A stretch of DNA of 64,000 bases, from assembly GCA_002917075.1 (NCBI GenBank), contig NTMA01000067.1, positions 124,001-188,000 on the forward strand, written 5' to 3'. The stretch is from Hawksworthiomyces lignivorus. Its lineage: Eukaryota; Ascomycota; Sordariomycetes; Ophiostomatales; Ophiostomataceae. The position numbers were made by a program, and so were the translations under genes. Positions 22,958-35,600 of this stretch are shown piece by piece. Numbering within the stretch: position 1 is the stretch's first letter; each line of letters starts with the position of its first letter. A model generated the notes under the pieces. The model made no database searches, was not told the DNA's origin, and saw only the letters and a program-made list of their open reading frames with translations.

Positions 22958-25132
22958 CTTGAGCAGACATCGGGCCCGTTTCTCTTTGATTTGGTCTGTA
23001 GGCAGCTGAGAAAATTGATGAAGTAGCTGATGAAATACTAGCCAGAACCACAGGCTGGAAGCTCAAATTGAAATCAAAACGCAATATCCTTTTGCAAGTC
23101 AAGTCGTTGGATGATTTTCATATTCATAGTATTGCACGAAAATATTTTCCAAAGTGCAATAAAGATAATAACTAGGGTTAACAATGGCACGTAAGGAGTC
23201 GCCCAGGATTAAGGAGTGCAGACACTATTACGAGACTCTTAATTTTTTTTCTTCTTCACTGGACTACCTGCGCGACCACAACTCAAGCCATTGAAAGCTC
23301 ATTGAAACCCAAACTCTACGACATGTTATTTGTTCTGCCCTTAGTCAGAGTCAGATCCTAGTAAATTTCTCCTAATAATATTGTAGAATCTATTCCCTTT
23401 GAAAGATTTCTGTCCATTCGTGTATGCTTATACATAGAAGGACAATTCGGGTCATCATTCTACTGATCATTGACAGAGAGATGCGTGTCTCTACTCCGTA
23501 CTCCGTATAAGCAATCATATTACCTGCAGTGGGTATAAACAGTCCAACTAAGCAAATACAACGCGCTCACCTAAACTTGAATTCGTATTCATAACAATCT
23601 TGCGCAACCCAAAACACGAGAACACAGCCACAACCAAACTACATTCTCGTATTTGGTTTCCTCCACTCGCTCCCTTACCACGGTAGAAACCTTTTTTTCG
23701 GCATCTTATCCGGTCAGCAAGCTGGCTTCTTAAGCACAGTTCTGCTCTGTGGCGCTATTGTGGGGTGAAGCCTAAAGTACCGAGAGTACGCACCCGAGCC
23801 AACGCTCAACAACGCAATTTTCGCCCACTGCAAAAAGCTTTCGGCGTAAGATTTAAAATAATACACAGCCCCAAATTACGTTTCAGCCAAACGCGTAAGT
23901 CCCATCGCCACAAATAAAGTTATACATCTTAACCCAAGCGCCACATATTCGATCAAAATAAGTCTATTTAACTACCCCGTAAAACGTTCATAGATTTGCC
24001 TTCATGCTCGTGGTCTATTGGAAGGACTACGGTTACAATGACTGTGGACCATGCTACCGAGAGAGCGTTTATTGGTAATGAGAAGTGTACAAACTATGTA
24101 TACGAAGTAGAGCCCCGACTAACGAAAAGGACACCAAAAAATTACCTCATTATCAATATACTAAATTCATATTTTGTTTATAGCGTAAATGTGCCAAATT
24201 ACTCACTGGACAGCCCAGGCCTCCAGGCACATATCTTGGTACGACAGTTAAAAGATTAAGTTCGTATGTATCAACCCTGGGGTACAAAAGCGGAGCCGCA
24301 TCTGAAATATTCTACACTAGCAATGTGACACAATAATTGGAACACAACAGCTGGAACGTCTTTTCTCCATCCCAATGTCTCAAAGATTAACAGGCTCCAA
24401 TATATGACCAAAATTCAGCTGAAAGACAAAAAAAAACTAAAAGATGCAAGGGACTTTCCTAAAGTCGACTGCGAACTGTAAGCCATTCAAGCCAATAATC
24501 CAAAAAACTACATAGTAATTGATGAAACTCGCTTCTAAATCGAGTACCCCTATTCCAAAAGGAACGAAATTCACAATATTCTAGGAACAGTAATTTTGCA
24601 GCAATTGGCACAATTCTGGGTGAAAGAAGCAGTGTATTTCATAGGTTGCGTTCTTACCTTTGCAAATTGCAGTACGACGGACGCTTTGCTCTTTGTCCAT
24701 TTACCGCAGCGCCTTTACATGGAGAAAAGTACCGGGCTTAAGAAAGAAAAATCGTCTGTAGGTATTGGGCAATGCCAGTTGCCGTGTAAAGCATGTTTAA
24801 TTCCCATGCTCTTCTTTGCTCTAAAACCTATAAACAATTCTCACTACAGCCTCACATACTGACAGGACCCAGAGAGTCGATGTTGAAGCTCCAATAAACG
24901 ACAGTATTGTTGGGGCGACACAATCGTAGGAGAGCTGGAATATTCAGCTCTTAAGCAGTCCTCCGTAAAAGAGATAGAAAATCGCAAATCACCTCGAACA
25001 ATCTGCTGTCCCCAGTCTTATGTAGTTCTGATTTTCGTGTAGCTCGTTGAGACTAGTATGCTAAGACTAACAAAAAACTAAAATAAATGGGTCTGGCTTT
25101 AGAAAATAACAGCGCCAAGGACACACTGAGGC
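22958..25132. other. Long intergenic stretch, no supported gene
   Basis: 2.2 kb, AT-rich. The only pattern I can support is the overlapping tandem pair of the TACTCCGTA 9-mer at 23492-23507. The open frames at 23996-24259 and 24596-24862 have no family features. Confidence 0.5.
23492..23507. repeat. Overlapping pair of the intergenic 9-mer TACTCCGTA
   Basis: Two copies share TA (23492-23500, 23499-23507). Other exact copies, on either strand, are at 4445-4453, 14202-14210, 35314-35322, 44446-44454, 52523-52531, 53277-53285 and 56700-56708; near copies at 1286, 29923, 42721 and 55854. All are between genes. Role unknown; see findings. Confidence 0.85.
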
Positions 25133-26491
25133 TTAGTGAATTGGAACTTTGTTGTCTTGCTCCCATGTCACGTCTTCCACCACGCAACCTCTTTCTGGCC
25201 GCCCCGTCACCCTTGTCCCTCCTATAACATCAGCCAGGAAATCAAGGCCCCGCTGCCGCCCGTTTGTACCTTCAAGGTTATGGTTCCCTAATGAATTACG
25301 CTGCATCCAGATAGTTCCGCCACCTTCACAATGATGCTTGACTGTTGCATCGACGAATTCAATGGGACAGACTTCATCATTGATAGAGTGGTAGTAGAAG
25401 ACGGGCATGTTTGGCGTACCGTGTAAGCCTGCTAATCCCTCAGTATTCATAGGTTTTAACATCGTCGGGGCGAAGACGTCGCTATGTCCGTTCTGGAAGT
25501 ATTCGTATATATTTTGATATAAGTATTGTCCTAAACCCTCTGTGCCCACCAATTGTTGCGCCAGATAGAACTCGGAGCTGTTGTATGGCCCATCTTTCTT
25601 GAGCTGTAAGTCTAGAAAAGTACGCTGTTCAGGGTATTCCCTAGTCAACCCAATAAGAGCATGCACCAACAGCCCCGAGACATCACGCATATTAACTAAT
25701 TCCAACGACGCAGACATATTAGCCGTTATACCGCCCAAGACGGCGCCGGCTAACATAATGTCAGGAGCGTACTCCGCTGCCAGCTCGGCCGCAAACTCGG
25801 ACGCTGTGCCGCCGCTACTGTAGCCCCATAGAGTAAGCCGAGAGTCGTTCGTTCTAAACCCATATTCACCTAGAGTCGTCTGCAGAGCACGGAATTGGTC
25901 GAGTATCGTGTAAGCCGCAAGTACGCTGGCGCCATAGCTAGCGCGAGAGGCTTCGTAGTCTGGAACGGAGACAAAGTAGCCTCGTTTCAGCATAATTTGC
26001 ATATCACCATAGGGTTCGCCGCCTTGCATGCCCCAACTAGGACTGGCGTCGAAACAGGAGGAATCGTATGGGAGCTGATATGACACTAACGCGTTTGAAC
26101 AATTTGCTGGGTTGCTGATATTTCGAAAAGTCTCTGCACATTTTTTATGTGAGTCTGGTATAAAGACAGTCGTAGCTGCGTAGTTGGGACGCATATGACT
26201 ATCTGAGGTTCGAAAGAGAATCTGAAGGACATCATAATAGTTCGGAAATCCCTTAGGGCCTTTGTAGGCATTGTCACGGATTCGAAGCACCGTGCCTGGT
26301 GATTCTTGCTCCCAGCCCGGAGGCGGCTTATACCAGGGATCCTTTGAAGGTTTCGGAAGTAGGTAATAGTGGTCGGGGTCGTCAGATTGGATATTGATCT
26401 CTTTCTTGGTAATACGACCTGATGGAAGAACCAGGGTGAGGGCTTGTGTTGTTAGAAGCCCAAAGGCGATAAAAAAGGTGAGCAGCGCCAT
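25133..26491 (-). CDS. Secretory lipase, LIP family (PF03583)
   Basis: Single exon, 452 aa, with a signal peptide (about residues 1-18). The family hydrolyses triacylglycerols outside the cell and is best known from Candida LIP genes. Seen: nucleophile elbow G-Y-S-S-G (Ser225), Asp372 in S-I-N-D-E-V-C-P and His404 in L-G-N-H-N-L-E-G, completing the triad; several N-x-S/T sequons; and cysteines at 118, 131 and 146, which may form disulfides. Length matches the family. It is followed on the same strand, 454 bp upstream of its start, by a second secreted protein (DUF3237), so the two could be co-expressed, but they are not an operon. Confidence 0.92.
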   Translation of the reverse strand: MALLTFFIAFGLLTTQALTLVLPSGRITKKEINIQSDDPDHYYLLPKPSKDPWYKPPPGWEQESPGTVLRIRDNAYKGPKGFPNYYDVLQILFRTSDSHMRPNYAATTVFIPDSHKKCAETFRNISNPANCSNALVSYQLPYDSSCFDASPSWGMQGGEPYGDMQIMLKRGYFVSVPDYEASRASYGASVLAAYTILDQFRALQTTLGEYGFRTNDSRLTLWGYSSGGTASEFAAELAAEYAPDIMLAGAVLGGITANMSASLELVNMRDVSGLLVHALIGLTREYPEQRTFLDLQLKKDGPYNSSEFYLAQQLVGTEGLGQYLYQNIYEYFQNGHSDVFAPTMLKPMNTEGLAGLHGTPNMPVFYYHSINDEVCPIEFVDATVKHHCEGGGTIWMQRNSLGNHNLEGTNGRQRGLDFLADVIGGTRVTGRPERGCVVEDVTWEQDNKVPIH

Positions 26492-26945
26492 CTGGTAAAG
26501 TTATTCTTTTTGTTAACCTCAAAGTGTAATAGGGTTACGCTCTACAGCTTCAGTATATAAGATCAAATCGACGTCTAGTGACCCCTAATAATGCTTCAAG
26601 GGTAAATATACGTTTTCTACCAATATCCATTTTTATGTTAGATAAATTAAACTGTTATTGTAGCTCTTGATTTTTACACATTTAAGATTGACTACGTTCT
26701 CAATTTAGAATCGTACACCTCTCTCTATCTTCTCTATATCTCCCTTTTTTGTTCTATATATTACTTCAAACCTGACGATACGATGTGATGGTCAAATATA
26801 TATAAGTAATATTTTAGCCAAAATAGAGAAGAGTTGCAATAATAGTTTTAAAAATAAACCCAAATAAAGCTTTTATACTAATCTAAAACTAATGCAATTC
26901 TATGTACTCTTTCAGCACCTTAACTCAAATATATTGCTACTATAT
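26492..26945. other. Intergenic, promoter of the lipase
   Basis: 454 bp, extremely AT-rich, between the 3' end of the DUF3237 gene and the lipase start codon. No other feature seen. Confidence 0.6.
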
Positions 26946-27540
26946 TCAGTCCAGATACTTGGGAGACACTACCTGCCACATGTCAATCATATATCCTAGT
27001 TTTGTCGTCTGCAGAATACCCACAGCAAGCACATCGTTAAGCCAGACATAGTTGGTCGAACTTGTCTCAAACTTAGCGTTAATGTGGACGAGACCGTCTG
27101 GGGCAGTATTTCCATGCGTAGTGACAAATATTTCGCCACGATCTAGTGTCTCTAGCTGATACCGTGCATCAGAAATGAAATACTTCGAACCGTTGTTATA
27201 AGTACTCCACTCGGCGCCAATAGCCAGTACTTTGCCTATACCAGAATTAGGTCTGGAAAATGTCATTCTCTCCATGATTGCGCTGAGTCGTACCGGTCAT
27301 GCCGTTAGGTCCCTCGAACTGTCCGCCTTGAATTGGTAGGACAGCGCGAGTCATGTTATCCCGCCCGTTCCCAAGATCCAAGCCCTGGCCAATAGGGATG
27401 TAATACCCCATCGAGATGTTGCAATTATATAGGAAATTCCACTCCGGTGCTGGTGGCGTTGGTCGATTCATGCGCTTCTGAGCCCCCTCGTTCCCAAGAA
27501 CTGCTGTCGCAGACACAAAAATGACATGAATGATGCGCAT
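26946..27540 (-). CDS. Secreted DUF3237 family protein
   Basis: Exons 27540..27294 and 27235..26946 give 178 aa; the 58-nt intron splices G-P-N-G-M-T-G to K-V-L-A-I-G-A-E-W, rebuilding the family's central block. DUF3237 proteins are small beta-barrel-like proteins of unknown biochemical role, found in bacteria and fungi. Seen: an N-terminal hydrophobic segment likely to be a signal peptide (about 1-17), G-G-Q-F-E-G-P-N-G, Y-F-I-S-D-A-R-Y-Q-L-E-T and a C-terminal Y-M-I-D-M-W-Q-V. Several N-x-S/T sites fit secretion. It neighbours a secreted lipase on the same strand. I cannot propose a reaction. Confidence 0.8.
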
Positions 27541-30500
27541 CTTGATCTATTTTGTTGTATGGAAACCCTAGCGTCAGTGTATTTGTGAAAGGTCAACTCT
27601 TCCCGAAGGAAAAACTTAATTCGTATGAGCTGCGTATAGCTGTGGGTGATTTATATATTTTGGAGCTGGAACTCGCTTAGCATTGCCAGTATCGGAGTTC
27701 GGAAGCCCCTATTAGCCTGTTCTAAGCCAATTTCAACTATCTACAAGAAAAAGCGTGGGGTCCGTCTTTGTGGCATTAACCCAGGCGAGATGGACCTAGG
27801 ACCCAGTAACCGTACCGGTAATACATTTACTCGTATTATGTAGTTACGGCAGCTTCTCAAAATATCGTAGAGAGGCTTTGTTAAATTTTTCCATAGAGTG
27901 CGGAATCATAGTAAATACCAGACTGGACCCCTCTCATCATTCGTACTAAGTATTCGGACTTTTTCTTTCTCTGGCAGAATAGGTTAGGACCCCTTTTCGA
28001 GGGCGCACTACGAATAGCGTTGTCACACCTCGTTGAGAAACATTCACTGCAATAGAGAAGTTCATGCCTACCAGCTGCTTTGGACGAGTAATGCCTACTG
28101 TTGCCTCTAAATTTCTGCGACTTCACAAGACGGCCCTGCTTGTTTGCTGGCAAACAAAGAGCGAGCATGGCAGCTAGCACTTGATGATGTAACTTTACTC
28201 TTTCCAACGTCTAGCACTACATAAGGGATAATTTAACATGTAATTACGCAGACACGCAGCGAAGGAAATCGTTCCTCAGCGAGGATTTGATAAAGAAGAG
28301 CTTCGTGTCAGGGTAGACTAGAATTTGAGTATTCTAGTCCCTTCTCCTTTTGTCAGCTAGCTTACACTAACGTTAATTATACGATTGATGTTATCTCTCC
28401 CTTCAAGAAACTACAATACCCGCCCTCTAGTCTAGTTCACACTAGCGAAAGGCCTTTAATTCAATAATCCACTCTCGTCGTCATTCCACTTCTTCCCATG
28501 TCTACAATCGACAAAATATTAAAATCAAAGATATCCGTCTCTCACGTATCACAGTGTGTGCCTGTTCTTCCTACATTACATTTGTCCTAAAATTAGACAG
28601 GTGAGTTATGCAACTGGTTAGGCATGTGTTGTAGATGACACTAGAGTGGCAGCAAAGGTCAACATTGAATATTGCTATAAGAGTGGAGCATCGAAGGTGA
28701 GAATCAGCGTTAGTTATACTTAGTATCTGTTCCATGGATGATAAAGGTAGTACAAATAAGAGGCGTGGGGAAGAGGGGAGCATTTTCCAGGAATGCAAGG
28801 GCTAGAGCAAGGTAAAAGCTGGAGAAGTGGCTATCCGAATATGGATGCATAACGGCAGCGCTTTTGTCTATAGTAGATATCCCAGGTCCGTATCTTTCTG
28901 AGCGACATCGTTGTTTCTCGATTCAGTTGTTTTTAAGGTTTGTCTTGAGCCTATATATCCTCCTTCTGAACCTTAACTATGCTAATATTATTAGGGCATA
29001 TTGCCATATATCACGGCATGGAATAGGCTTCTCTCTTCAAATAATGCTCAATACGCTTGCCATTTTAGACATGTTAATTAAAACAGGCATGGTTCCAGAA
29101 CTTTTCCTTGTGACTGAAGGATTAGCCATACATACTCGTGCTCAAGCTGGGTAACCTCCAAATGCGCAAAAAGGAAAGTAATTCTTGGTGTCTAACACTG
29201 AGTCGCTTCAATACGATACACAAAGTAATCAGTCAGTTGTGTAGGATCGAATACAGACGACAATGATCTATTGGGATTAGGTATTGTTCCCACACTTCAT
29301 CAAGCGTAATACTAGCTAGGACATTCAAACTTTGGTGATTTAAGTGTGTGTTCGAGATTTTTTTTGAAGATGGCAAGAATATATCAGTTTAAATTGCGTA
29401 ATTATTACTCACCCAAGCATAAAACTGTATGTTATATACCACCAAAAAGTCCCTATCCATTATAATCTAGACACGCAGTCGAAGATAGCAAGGTCGAGGT
29501 TTAAAAACGAAAGAACCAAAGTTGGCCACCAATTCCGCAAGAGCAAGTCGCTAGGGATAGTATGTTGCCTAGAAAGAAGAAAACAAATACAGTTGCTGTA
29601 GTTGCGTACATGAAGAAACCAACTTATCCACATTAGTACATCATAACCACACTGTTCGCATGTGATTGCTTAGTTTTTATTTCCAATAAATGGATTCGGT
29701 TTGCTCACAAAGATACAGTATATGTCACAACTTGTAGCCATTTTTAATCTCGGCAGAATAATATATTTTTACGCATTCTTCATATCGTGGTTCGGTTCAT
29801 CCTGTTGAATCGTTGAAAAGAAAAATCGCCATGGCGTTCAGTCAGCCTCTATCTATCCGCACCCGCCACTGCTACTATAAGATAACCTCAATAACTGTAA
29901 GATTTATAATGAAAATAATACGGACGGAGTAGTTTGTCATGGTCGAAGCTGGAATAAGGCCAAAAGTCATGTGGCCAACCGAGGTACCAAATCCAGGTAA
30001 AGGGGGGTACGGTGTGGCCCAGCGCGCCAGACGCATTAAATTTCTACATGAATGCTTACTTCCAGAATATTAGATTTCTTGAAGCCAAGGCGGTTACGGA
30101 TGTCCTATTGAGAATAAATAGGAATACAGTGTGTAACCAGCCTTCGTGCCAGAACAGACCAATAGTAATAGCTGTTAAGATGCCCTAATGATATGAACGA
30201 CGAAGAGAATGCTACACAAAGCAGCCACATGAGTTAGAGCCTTCTCTTGGCCCTGCTCAATTTCGGATCATACTTAAAAGACGTCTTCCCGAACATATGC
30301 ATAAAACCGAGCAGTATTGCAAACCACTCTTACAATGAGTATAATGCTGTGAATATGTTATCGAGCAGAGCAATAGTTTTACAGCAAGACAGTCGATATA
30401 CTCAAACTATGGAAAGAAGTAGATGAAGGCAAGAATAATCTCCTCCTTATGTATCAAAAGCCCCCCAGTCCAGCAATCAAATACGATGTGTATGAAAGAA

Positions 30501-31472
30501 CCAGGGATGCAAATAATCAGAATAAGAATCTATGTACCCGAAACTTCAATTCGAAACTTATCACTTAACTGCCGTGGATAAATAATGTGCACTTCACATA
30601 CATCATGTTTCGTTGCTGTCATGATTTCCCCGTTGCCAATAATTTGTGCCACGAAACTTTTAGGTGACCATTTATAACCAGATCTTAATAATGACGAAAT
30701 AAAACTCTAAGATTTGTCTCCGTTGTTTCGTGGTTTCTGATTGAAAATAAATTAACACAGGAGTTCATTTCCGAATTCTGATATTCTAAAAAGTAAGTTC
30801 CAGGTGCAGGAGATTAGGCCTACAAGATACCATAAGGTGTAAAAATCCACCTATTATACTATGGATTGGCTATCCTTTGTGAAGACAAGAGTACTTAGGT
30901 AGTTCTTAAGCTGATCATATATTACCGTTAAAGACTGTGCAGAGCAGTATTCCTAACAAACTTCTCAATGTATTGAGAACCTAAGTACATGATTAATTTC
31001 TTCCGAAAGACCCGTTCTCCGCTTTATAGCCTAACTCGGACTTGGCCTCAACATGCCTCCGCCTGTACCTAATGTAATATTAACTACAAAGATACAGCCT
31101 GAAAAATGCCTAAGAAACTTAGAATAATACTCAGGATATATGCCGCTAGCCTTCGGCTATAATATGACTTGATGCCGCCGAATGCCAGATTGGCCGGCGC
31201 AGGCCCTCAGCCGAATATTAAAGTGCAAACCCCCGCTTACCCCAGATTTGATACGAACAGCCGGGCTGGCGGTCCGGCAGACAGCTATGTAATATAAGAC
31301 TAAGAGACAAATTAGAAAATGTTATATCGGTAAGATGCAAGCTCAAATATTCGAGGTTCGGATCAATCCAAATCAACCAGGAGAAAAGACATAAAGGGTT
31401 AGATTACCCAGGCACACGAGAATATCGTACACATCAATAGCTTAGTGTTGCACTTCATGCATCTACTCCAAT
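27541..31472. other. Gene desert, AT-rich
   Basis: About 3.9 kb with no supportable gene on either strand. Short open frames (27646-27843, 27881-28207 minus, 28571-28798 minus, 28864-29154) have no motifs. One near copy of the 9-mer (GACGGAGTA, 29923-29931). The last few hundred bases are more GC-rich and hold candidate cellulase promoter sites. Confidence 0.5.
31155..31245. promoter_or_regulatory. Candidate XYR1 and CRE1 sites upstream of the GH7 gene
   Basis: GGCTATA at 31155-31161 fits the GGC(A/T)4 consensus of the cellulase activator XYR1. CCCCGC (31231-31236) and CCCCAG (31240-31245) fit the reverse of the SYGGRG consensus of the carbon repressor CRE1/CreA, as a close pair. They lie 230-320 bp before the start codon. 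Such short consensus sites also arise by chance, so this is suggestive only. Confidence 0.35.
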
Positions 31473-32624
31473 ATGCTTTCCAAACTTTCACATATTAGCC
31501 TTCTGGCTTCTTTTCTGGCAGTTGTATCAGTTAGTCAAGCTGCCGAGGAATATCCATCACTTCCAACATGGAAGTGTACCACCACGGGAGGCTGTTTGCA
31601 GCAGAACACGTCTGTTGTGCTTGACCGTGATTCAAAACAGGCCCAAGGAGCCGCAGGCTCCAGATCGGCTGCAGACTATGCAGCAATGGGAGTATCTACA
31701 TCAGGTAACGCTTTGACGATGTACCATTACGTCAAATCAGGCGGCGGGCTCGCGGCTGCATCACCACGCGTTTATCTATTTGATGGAAGCGGTAAATACG
31801 TTCTGATGAATCTTCTCAACCAAGAACTTTCTGTGGATGTCGATCTTTCAGCCCTGCCTTGTGGAGAAAACGGGGCCTTTTACCTGTCTGAGATGGCGGC
31901 AGACGGTAAAGGCGGAGCCGGTTCAGGTGGTGGCTACTGTGATGCTCAATGTCAGGGCTATTGCTGTAGCGAAATGGATATCCTTGAAGCCAACTCTATG
32001 GCGACAGCCATGACCCCACACCCATGTAAAGGCAATACATGCGATAAGAATGGATGCGGATACAACCCATATGCAAGCGGGCAGCGCAACTTCTGGGGAC
32101 CGGGGAAGACGGTTGACACTAGCAAGCCGTTCACGGTTGTCACTCAGTTCGCAGCCAGCGGTAGTAGATTGTCTCAAATAACTCGCAAATACATCCAGAA
32201 CGGGCGTCAGATTGGCGGTGGTGGGACAATTTCCAACTGCGGATCAGAAGGTGCGACAGGTGGCCTTGCTGGGATGGGTCAGGCCTTGGACCGTGGGAGT
32301 AAGTATCGCCTTCCTAAACACTGCTCAAAATACATGAGTTGCACAGGATGATGTCAGAGTACGGGAAGATTTATTTTAAAGATCCCTGGACTCCAGCTTC
32401 TTTATGGCTTCTATATATTACCAATTCTAACTCAAGCAGTGGTGCTGGCAATGAGCATCTGGAATGACCCGACGCAGCAAATGGCATGGCTAGATGCCGG
32501 CACCAATGGCCCATGTGCAAGTGGGCAAGGCAGCCCATCCACTATACAGTCCCAACACTCCGATACCCACGTCGTGTTTTCGAACATCCGCTGGGGCGAT
32601 ATTGGATCTACTACGAAAGCTTAG
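31473..32624 (+). CDS. GH7 cellulase, endoglucanase-like, shortened
   Basis: Exons 31473..32298 and 32440..32624 give 336 aa; the 141-nt intron splices L-D-R-G to [10 protein letters not shown]. Signal peptide about 1-23. GH7 enzymes cleave cellulose with retention. Seen: the catalytic E167-M-D169-I-L-E172, [25 protein letters not shown] and the closing [12 protein letters not shown]. It resembles the endoglucanase I branch and has no linker or CBM1. Odd: the N-terminal block that normally follows S-V-V-L-D (with the W-x-x-R-W-x-H substrate-binding residues and several cysteines) is replaced by about 15 Gln/Ala/Ser-rich residues, and about 14 residues are missing before Y-C-C-S-E-M-D. The frame is intact, so this may be a functional variant or an early pseudogene. 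Confidence 0.85.
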
Positions 32625-35600
32625 CTGTAGAGTTCAGATATAAGCTGGATAATCGGGACTCGAACAGATACTCGGACTGGTGTCACAAGATGTGTGCGAA
32701 GATGCTCTTATGGCGGAGGATTACTCCCAGTCGCCAAAGATTATTAAGATGAAATCAAATTTTAAGTTTAAAGTATATTACTCAAAAATCAGCAAAGGCT
32801 GTTTCTGATTTCCCCCTAGAAACATCCGCGTCGCTTCTTGCAGTTGACAGTTCGTGGTGTACATCTCAACCACAATCACAGTGACACCACGATATTTTCG
32901 TGGTATCTCGAAGGACACATTTCTATAAATAGCGTATCACATGTGGAAAATAATAGTGCTTGAGACAGGAAGTTGAACATGAAGATGTGGACAGTCTTGT
33001 TCTCATTTGTATCGTCTCCCTCTTAATTTAAGATGCCATATCTACCATTCTGGTAATCCTGTCTAGTCTGCAGTTGTATTGAATTAGATGATCGCCTATT
33101 ATACCTGTCAGAATCTCATATACAGGTATCCGAGATAAAGCTCATGGTGTTAAGTTATAAGGTACTGTTACATGTGTCCAAGGGGATTGATCCATTTTGT
33201 ACTGGTACAGTGGCCTAGTGGCATCACTCAACACATGGGTCCAAATGCCTAGAAAGAGTACAATGTACATATTAGGGTTAATTAGATATATGGAAGATAA
33301 AATACAGTGACGGAATTCAGCTGCTCTTATCGCTGATGCTGGGAGCTGAATTAACGAAACGCGCTTTTTCTATACGTTAGGGAAATTCATGTTGAAAGGA
33401 AGGTACACCAAAACGTTAGAGTATTTTGTGTAAGTGCAGTACATTAGTTTAGTGGTGGAGTCAGTAATTGTGGCAATTAAGCACACCCTAAGGTACTGCG
33501 AATTGAATTTTTAACGCTGAAGGAGGCAGCGCGTGGGAGTACTTTAGTTCTGAAGCTAGGCCGAAAGGTCACAGGCATTGAAGCCAAGACGGATAGGTCC
33601 TTTCACTACCGGATAACTAGGTAAATCCTCTAATATTATCTAGTTGCTTCCATTCTACCACGAAGGTAAAGGAAGGCACTAATCACATAGAAAACCAGGG
33701 TTGGTTCAAGGTGTCTAGCACCACATCAGCGACGTCAACGAAGCAAAGGGTGCCGACACAGAAGATCTCATTCCTGGGTCGTCTATGATATCCGCATTAG
33801 TCATGAGAGGTTACCGCCGCCACCGTAACCGCCGTTGTAACAATATCAGTGTTGGTACTCGCTACCTAAGAGTCGTCCTCGAACTCGAAAAAATATATGC
33901 TAGTCGACGTAGTCGCGAGGATTGCCGGAATATGAGGATAGAAGTTATAGGGATGGCATCTTGCCCTCAGTCTGCCAAGAAGACTTGAAATTGTAACATT
34001 TTGGAGATCTGATATCCAAGGCCAGATAAGCCTAGCCTCCTCAAGGCCGACGGCGCATTCATGCTGACTATGCAACCGACCGGCTCTCTCACCAATAATC
34101 TATAGCAAGCGATCATTTACAATGCCATTCTCAGTGGCATGAGAGAGGATCTCGACAAGCACGGCAGCTGGTTGGTAAAGGGTAGGTGCAGGTGCTGAAG
34201 AGGGCAGAAAAAAGAGAAAGAGGACAAAAATAAAATGAGGCACGCTGACCAATCTCTACTTCATCTCAAATCAGCTTTGTCTTGACAGTTCGCTCATACA
34301 GCTAGGCAGATAAATGATTGTGGCAACGTTCCCCCACGTCTCTCAAACGCCTCCCTTGGCCGTGTAGTATCCGACGTGCCGACGTACAGTACATTTATCG
34401 TAGGCGATAGTTCCCTTGGTTTCTATTGGAACCTTTTTCATTATGGCCTTCGTCTGGAGGTTGGCTTTCTAATGTTGCCAAAGTTCTCGCTGGCCTTTTA
34501 ATCGCCCACAAACAGTTATCTATGTTGTAAGAAATGTTGAATATTATGGGTACTTTGCCCGGTCCACTACTGACACCCTGCACCTTGTAAAGTTTTCCTT
34601 TTCTATGGCGCTCCTAAAGTTGCCCCTCCCATTCAATTATCGAAGCGTGCAAAAATCGTGTATTGGGTTGACGACACAAGAGTGTGCATCCTCCTTGACC
34701 TTGCAAATTTAAACCATTGCACACGATCGTAGAATTAAGCAAGAAGTAGGCTCTCTTGATCTTAGTGGCGAATGACTTGGCATATTCACTCCAGGCAATT
34801 GTACGCGAACAGTGAAAATCGCTCATGCCACGCCTCTAACTAAATCTGACACTCCTAATTCAGACAAATGTGCAACAATGGATATACAGGGTTGACACTG
34901 ACACAAACAAACAGGCGCAAAATTCCGTCTGAAAGACCAAGCACTACACCAGCGAAGGGAGGCTGCACATGATCCAGTATCGGTCACATTACTTTTGGTA
35001 GGGCCAAAATCTCTCTCCAACGCCTTTCCAAACGCGTTCATGCCGAGGCTAACAAAATCTATCGTTGTTGTCACTGCTACCATTCAAATTATGGTCTGGC
35101 TTGACAGAGGTAGTGAGGCACAGGCCCGCAGAAACCACCGTGCCAACCGATCTCCGGAGTCACTGGCATACACGGATCCGCCAGTACGCTAGGAAAAAAT
35201 AACGGTAGAATCATCGGAATTGTCATCACAAGGAGCCGCTGAAGATATCGACAGTGAGACAGCAGAAGAAGCCGAATCTAGTGACGAGAAGTGGATCGTT
35301 TTACTGTAGTGGGTACTCCGTAGTGTTTATGCAGATATGATTTATTAAAAGGGCTGTCATTACTTACTGCTTCAATGCTGTAAATTCTATCGTCATAATG
35401 CACAGACTGCATTGCCATGATCTCTCATGCCCTACGAAGTATGTACATACATAAAACAAGATAGAGAGGCAGCACACTAAATTGCGTTCTAATTTCCTTA
35501 CCCATGCTTACTTAGACTGCAACGTCAGACGCTGTCTGTAGCGCGGAGTGCGCCGAATAGCGCCCCCCACAGACCTTCGGCGTCCCGCACTCAAGGAACA

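Noticed and set aside
27881..28207. 108-codon minus frame with four cysteines
   Set aside because: I considered a zinc-finger or transposon remnant, but cysteine spacing fits no motif and nothing around it supports a mobile element.
33205..33260. tRNA-like A-box (TGGCCTAGTGG) followed by a B-box-like GGGTCCAAATGCC
   Set aside because: Spacing is too short for a tRNA, the B box has an extra base, and no acceptor stem can be paired.
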